The notes under the pieces are model-generated. The model worked only from the letters and a program-made list of their open reading frames with translations. It ran no database searches and was not told the origin of the DNA. 30,222 nucleotides of DNA, taken from NCBI GenBank assembly GCA_036940085.1, contig JALLBK010000109.1, positions 1-30,222 of the forward strand. The letters are read 5' to 3'. Below are positions 28,051 through 30,222 of the stretch, piece by piece. The position numbers and the translations under genes are program-made. This stretch comes from Discostella pseudostelligera. Its lineage: Eukaryota > Bacillariophyta > Thalassiosirophyceae > Thalassiosirales > Thalassiosiraceae. Numbering within the stretch: the stretch's first letter is position 1; each line of letters opens with the position of its first letter.

Positions 28051-29247
28051 TTACAACACACCGGTCTTGTCAAGCAATACCTTCCGTAACGGCTTGTATT
28101 CATTGCAATACAATTCTGTACCACCATACCTACATCCTCTACTCGGTGCAACCTTGCTCTTCTCTTTTCCACTAGCACCACTTCCTCCTCCGCCTAATAT
28201 CGATCCAGCACTTTGCTTCACCACCGGCAACTCATTTAGTCGTTGTACCACATCCATACCCTCGAGTACACGACCCACAACAATGTTATCCTTATCCAAT
28301 ATCCTTGCTGCATCATTACTGCCACCACCAGGAAAGATTGTAAATCCAAATCCACCCTCATTGCCCCTACGGACGGACACCACCCCCGCAGCATCATGCC
28401 GTAGTTTATCCCCACTGCCACTACCATCGACAAAATTTGGATTCTCCCTAGCGACAAATCGTCCACTCACCGCTCCAACATCCACCCTCTCATTCGGAAT
28501 CACTCGCCATACTGATGCATAATCATAATTCACACCCGTTGTATCTTCCGTCTCCATACAGGTATTGTATACTTTATTTGCCTCCAATTGCTCCTTGATT
28601 AATGTTCGACTAGTATCAAGTGATTTGCATTTGGAATCTTTGTATCCATCCTTGGTCACTAATTGTTTGAGTATGGACACTGGTTGAGGTGCATCGTTCC
28701 CAAATAGACCAATGACTATTCGATCATTAGTGTTCGATTGTCCGTCGGAGGAAGAGGAGGGGGGTGATAGGCCCTTGAATTCAATGAATATTTTGTCAGT
28801 GATGGTAGCATCGGCTGTGGATTTGGCGCTACCTCCGCCTACTACACTTGCATCAGTAGCTGCGGCTATTCCTTCAACCTCTCCTAATGCTCGAGCGGAA
28901 GATGCCATGAACAATGAGGATGAAGCTGCTGCCATCGATGCAGCGAAAAAAGATCGTCGTGACTTCACGGCAACGATTGAAACAACAGAATAGTCGCTTT
29001 CGTCATTGTCGCTGTCGTGATCAATGCAGGATGACTGACGACGAGTAGGAAGGACATTTATTCTGGTAGAGGAAGTACCCCGGCGGCCCTTGTGATCACG
29101 CCGACATCGCGTCGCGATGTCAGCATGGCGCGATACTGGTGACGGTAGGACGAGGCTGAAACCATGCGAGGGATGCAGGTGGAAGAGACATACTGTTATG
29201 ACGAGCAATGATGCCATGGCTGATGCTATTGCTGCGGAAGGCACCAT
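28051..29247 (-). CDS. Divergent cyclophilin-type PPIase, thylakoid lumen
   Basis: Single exon, 398 aa from the Met at 29247. The N-terminus shows three sorting signals in order. First, a signal peptide ends near HPSHG-FS (residues 29-30), with Phe at +1 as in the diatom ASAFAP motif. Second, a basic Ser/Thr-rich transit region (31-95). Third, a twin-arginine signal SRRSFF (96-101) has a hydrophobic Ala/Ser core and ends at ARA-LG (118-120). This predicts Tat import into the thylakoid lumen. The cyclophilin fold is visible in RIVIGLFGNDAPQPV, VWRVIPNE, and the C-terminal IVVGRVLEGMDVVQRLNE. The usual QGGD and the active-site Trp are not seen, though the Arg in VWRVIP is. Prolyl isomerase activity may be weak; a chaperone role is possible. 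The frame runs upstream to 29415 across promoter repeats, which argues for the internal start. Confidence 0.82.
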   Translation of the reverse strand: MVPSAAIASAMASLLVITVCLFHLHPSHGFSLVLPSPVSRHADIATRCRRDHKGRRGTSSTRINVLPTRRQSSCIDHDSDNDESDYSVVSIVAVKSRRSFFAASMAAASSSLFMASSARALGEVEGIAAATDASVVGGGSAKSTADATITDKIFIEFKGLSPPSSSSDGQSNTNDRIVIGLFGNDAPQPVSILKQLVTKDGYKDSKCKSLDTSRTLIKEQLEANKVYNTCMETEDTTGVNYDYASVWRVIPNERVDVGAVSGRFVARENPNFVDGSGSGDKLRHDAAGVVSVRRGNEGGFGFTIFPGGGSNDAARILDKDNIVVGRVLEGMDVVQRLNELPVVKQSAGSILGGGGSGASGKEKSKVAPSRGCRYGGTELYCNEYKPLRKVLLDKTGVL

Positions 29248-29645
29248 CGTCAACTTAGAGATATCGTCTTGGGTTTGGACTTCAACAAAGGATCCAGCTT
29301 CCCGCCATTTTCCCGATTCGCCAGTAATCGCCACATACGCCTTCCCGCCATTTCCCCACACGTTGACTGCTAGGAGTAGCTTGTTGTTTTGCTTGTGAGT
29401 TCGCTGCATCTTCATATTGCATCTTATCTTTATCTTGTCATCGACATCGATTCATAATCGATCATCGACACCGATGTCATCGACGTCAAACGAAGCATTA
29501 TTATTATCCTCTCCTCCATTAACTTCTACTCGGTGGTGAACGCTTTTCCTCAGTTTATTACAATTGACTACTTGATGGCTCTTTGGTCGAGTGAGAAACC
29601 CCACAAAATGATTCCGAATATTCTAGCGATCGCAATTAACTGTGT
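29248..29645. promoter_or_regulatory. Divergent region, cyclophilin / reductase
   Basis: Two TTCCCGCCATTT elements have CCCGCC cores at 29301 and 29344 (43 bp apart), 54-97 bp upstream of the cyclophilin start. Further on, TCATCGAC occurs three times (29438-29445, 29462-29469, 29477-29484), mixed with two ATCGAT palindromes (29446, 29457) and an inverted pair GACATCG/CGATGTC (29443-29449, 29472-29478). The first exon of the reductase probably starts in or near this region, but I could not place it. Confidence 0.5.
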
Positions 29646-30222
29646 ATGNAAAATCATCAGCAACATAATTTTGCATCGCAGTTATTCGCCTCCAATGAAT
29701 CTACCGACAATAATGTACAAGCTAATGCCGAAGAGGATGCAAAACACGAACAAGCCATGCTAAAAGCACTCAAGGCCATGACCTCTTTCTCCAACAAATA
29801 CATCGAGAACACACAAACCTACTACTGTTCCGACCTCAGTATTCCCGCGGTAGTCATAAAGGGATTGGCAGAGCACAAGGTAAAATTAGGTGCACCCTTG
29901 TGTCCATGTCGATTTTATGAGGATAAAGAGAAGGAAGCGAAGGATGGATATTGGAATTGGTAAGATAGAGAGAGATGGGGGTATTGTACTTGGTTTGATT
30001 CCTTGTTATATTTTTGCAAATTCCATCTCATGAATTCATGCCGAACAAACGTCTACACATTACCCACTCTCAAACAATTATAAATTATAGTCCATGCGTA
30101 CCCATGCGAGAACGACATGAATGTCACTGCATGTTGTTTTTAACCGAGGAGAATGATTTTGCCGGAAGTGAAACGGTAGTGACTGTGGAGGAGGTGCAGC
30201 AGTTGAGTGGAGGGTTCTCTTC
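29646..30222 (+). CDS. ftrB: Ferredoxin-thioredoxin reductase catalytic subunit (partial)
   Basis: Exons to 29959 and from 30091 to the window end, split by a 131-bp intron (29960-30090). The enzyme passes electrons from ferredoxin through a 4Fe-4S cluster to thioredoxin disulfides, linking light to plastid enzyme activity. The catalytic subunit's complete cysteine pattern is present: CPC, 16 residues, CPC, 8 residues, CHC. The four cluster ligands and the redox pair are all kept. The intron splits the codon of the first Cys of the second CPC. Upstream are an acidic helical stretch and KAMTSFSNKY, which match the family N-terminus. The ATG at 29646 gives no plastid leader, and the next codon contains an ambiguous base (29649). 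An acceptor CAG ending at 29681 is an alternative, with an upstream leader exon. The 3' end runs off the window close to the expected C-terminus. Confidence 0.88.

Noticed and set aside
29248..29415. Earlier start for the cyclophilin at 29415
   Set aside because: It would bury the signal peptide 56 residues inside the protein and translate the duplicated CCCGCCATTT elements.
1..30222. tRNA, rRNA, CRISPR or bacterial operon signals
   Set aside because: None were recognised on either strand by eye; a tRNAscan/Infernal run would be needed to exclude small RNA genes.

Overview
The window is nuclear DNA of a photosynthetic stramenopile, most likely a centric diatom. The evidence is the gene mix: a ferredoxin-thioredoxin reductase subunit split by an intron, a cyclophilin with a three-part route to the thylakoid lumen, and a mitochondrial-type NAD(P)H glutamate synthase. 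Genes are compact and many are back to back. Eighteen GT-AG introns can be placed, mostly 73-140 bp, with extremes of 220 and 350 bp. Homopolymer-rich low-complexity stretches are common (Q, D, S, N). There are no bacterial operons, rRNA genes, tRNA genes or CRISPR arrays that I can see.

Layout: (1) 376-5143 (+), a five-exon, 1473-residue membrane protein with a class III cyclase-like domain. (2) 5196-5711 (-), the APC11 RING subunit. (3) 5975-7034 (+), a coiled-coil protein. (4) 7883-13133 (+), five-exon glutamate synthase large subunit. (5) 13134-13964, a structured intergenic region with a hairpin, a palindrome, a triple repeat, a CRE-like site and possible terminal inverted repeats. (6) 13965-14717 (+), an ankyrin-repeat protein. 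(7) 14905-18712 (-), a Sen1/senataxin-like helicase with a WW-like segment inside its helicase core. (8) 19160-22325 (+), a golgin with a C-terminal GRAB-like domain. (9) 22520-23814 (-), U2 snRNP A'. (10) 24237-26432 (+), a PCIF1/CAPAM-like cap methyltransferase. (11) 26455-27684 (-), a mitochondrial carrier family protein with a signal-peptide-like N-terminus. (12) 28051-29247 (-), a lumenal cyclophilin. (13) about 29646 to the window end (+), the catalytic subunit of ferredoxin-thioredoxin reductase, incomplete at both ends.

No single pathway links all the genes. Three neighbours act on RNA polymerase II transcripts (helicase, U2A', cap methyltransferase). Nitrogen assimilation (glutamate synthase) and plastid redox/folding (reductase, cyclophilin) are also represented. 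The most striking non-coding signal is a family of CCCGCC-centred elements, resembling E2F/DP sites, that recur as near-exact repeats in intergenic regions and are sometimes joined to a CACGTG box. The most unusual coding signals are the WW-like insertion in the helicase, the WW-less PCIF1 homologue, and the cyclase whose two metal-binding aspartates appear to be replaced.

Exon junctions were placed by hand from GT/AG sites, reading phase and family conservation. They have not been tested against transcripts.
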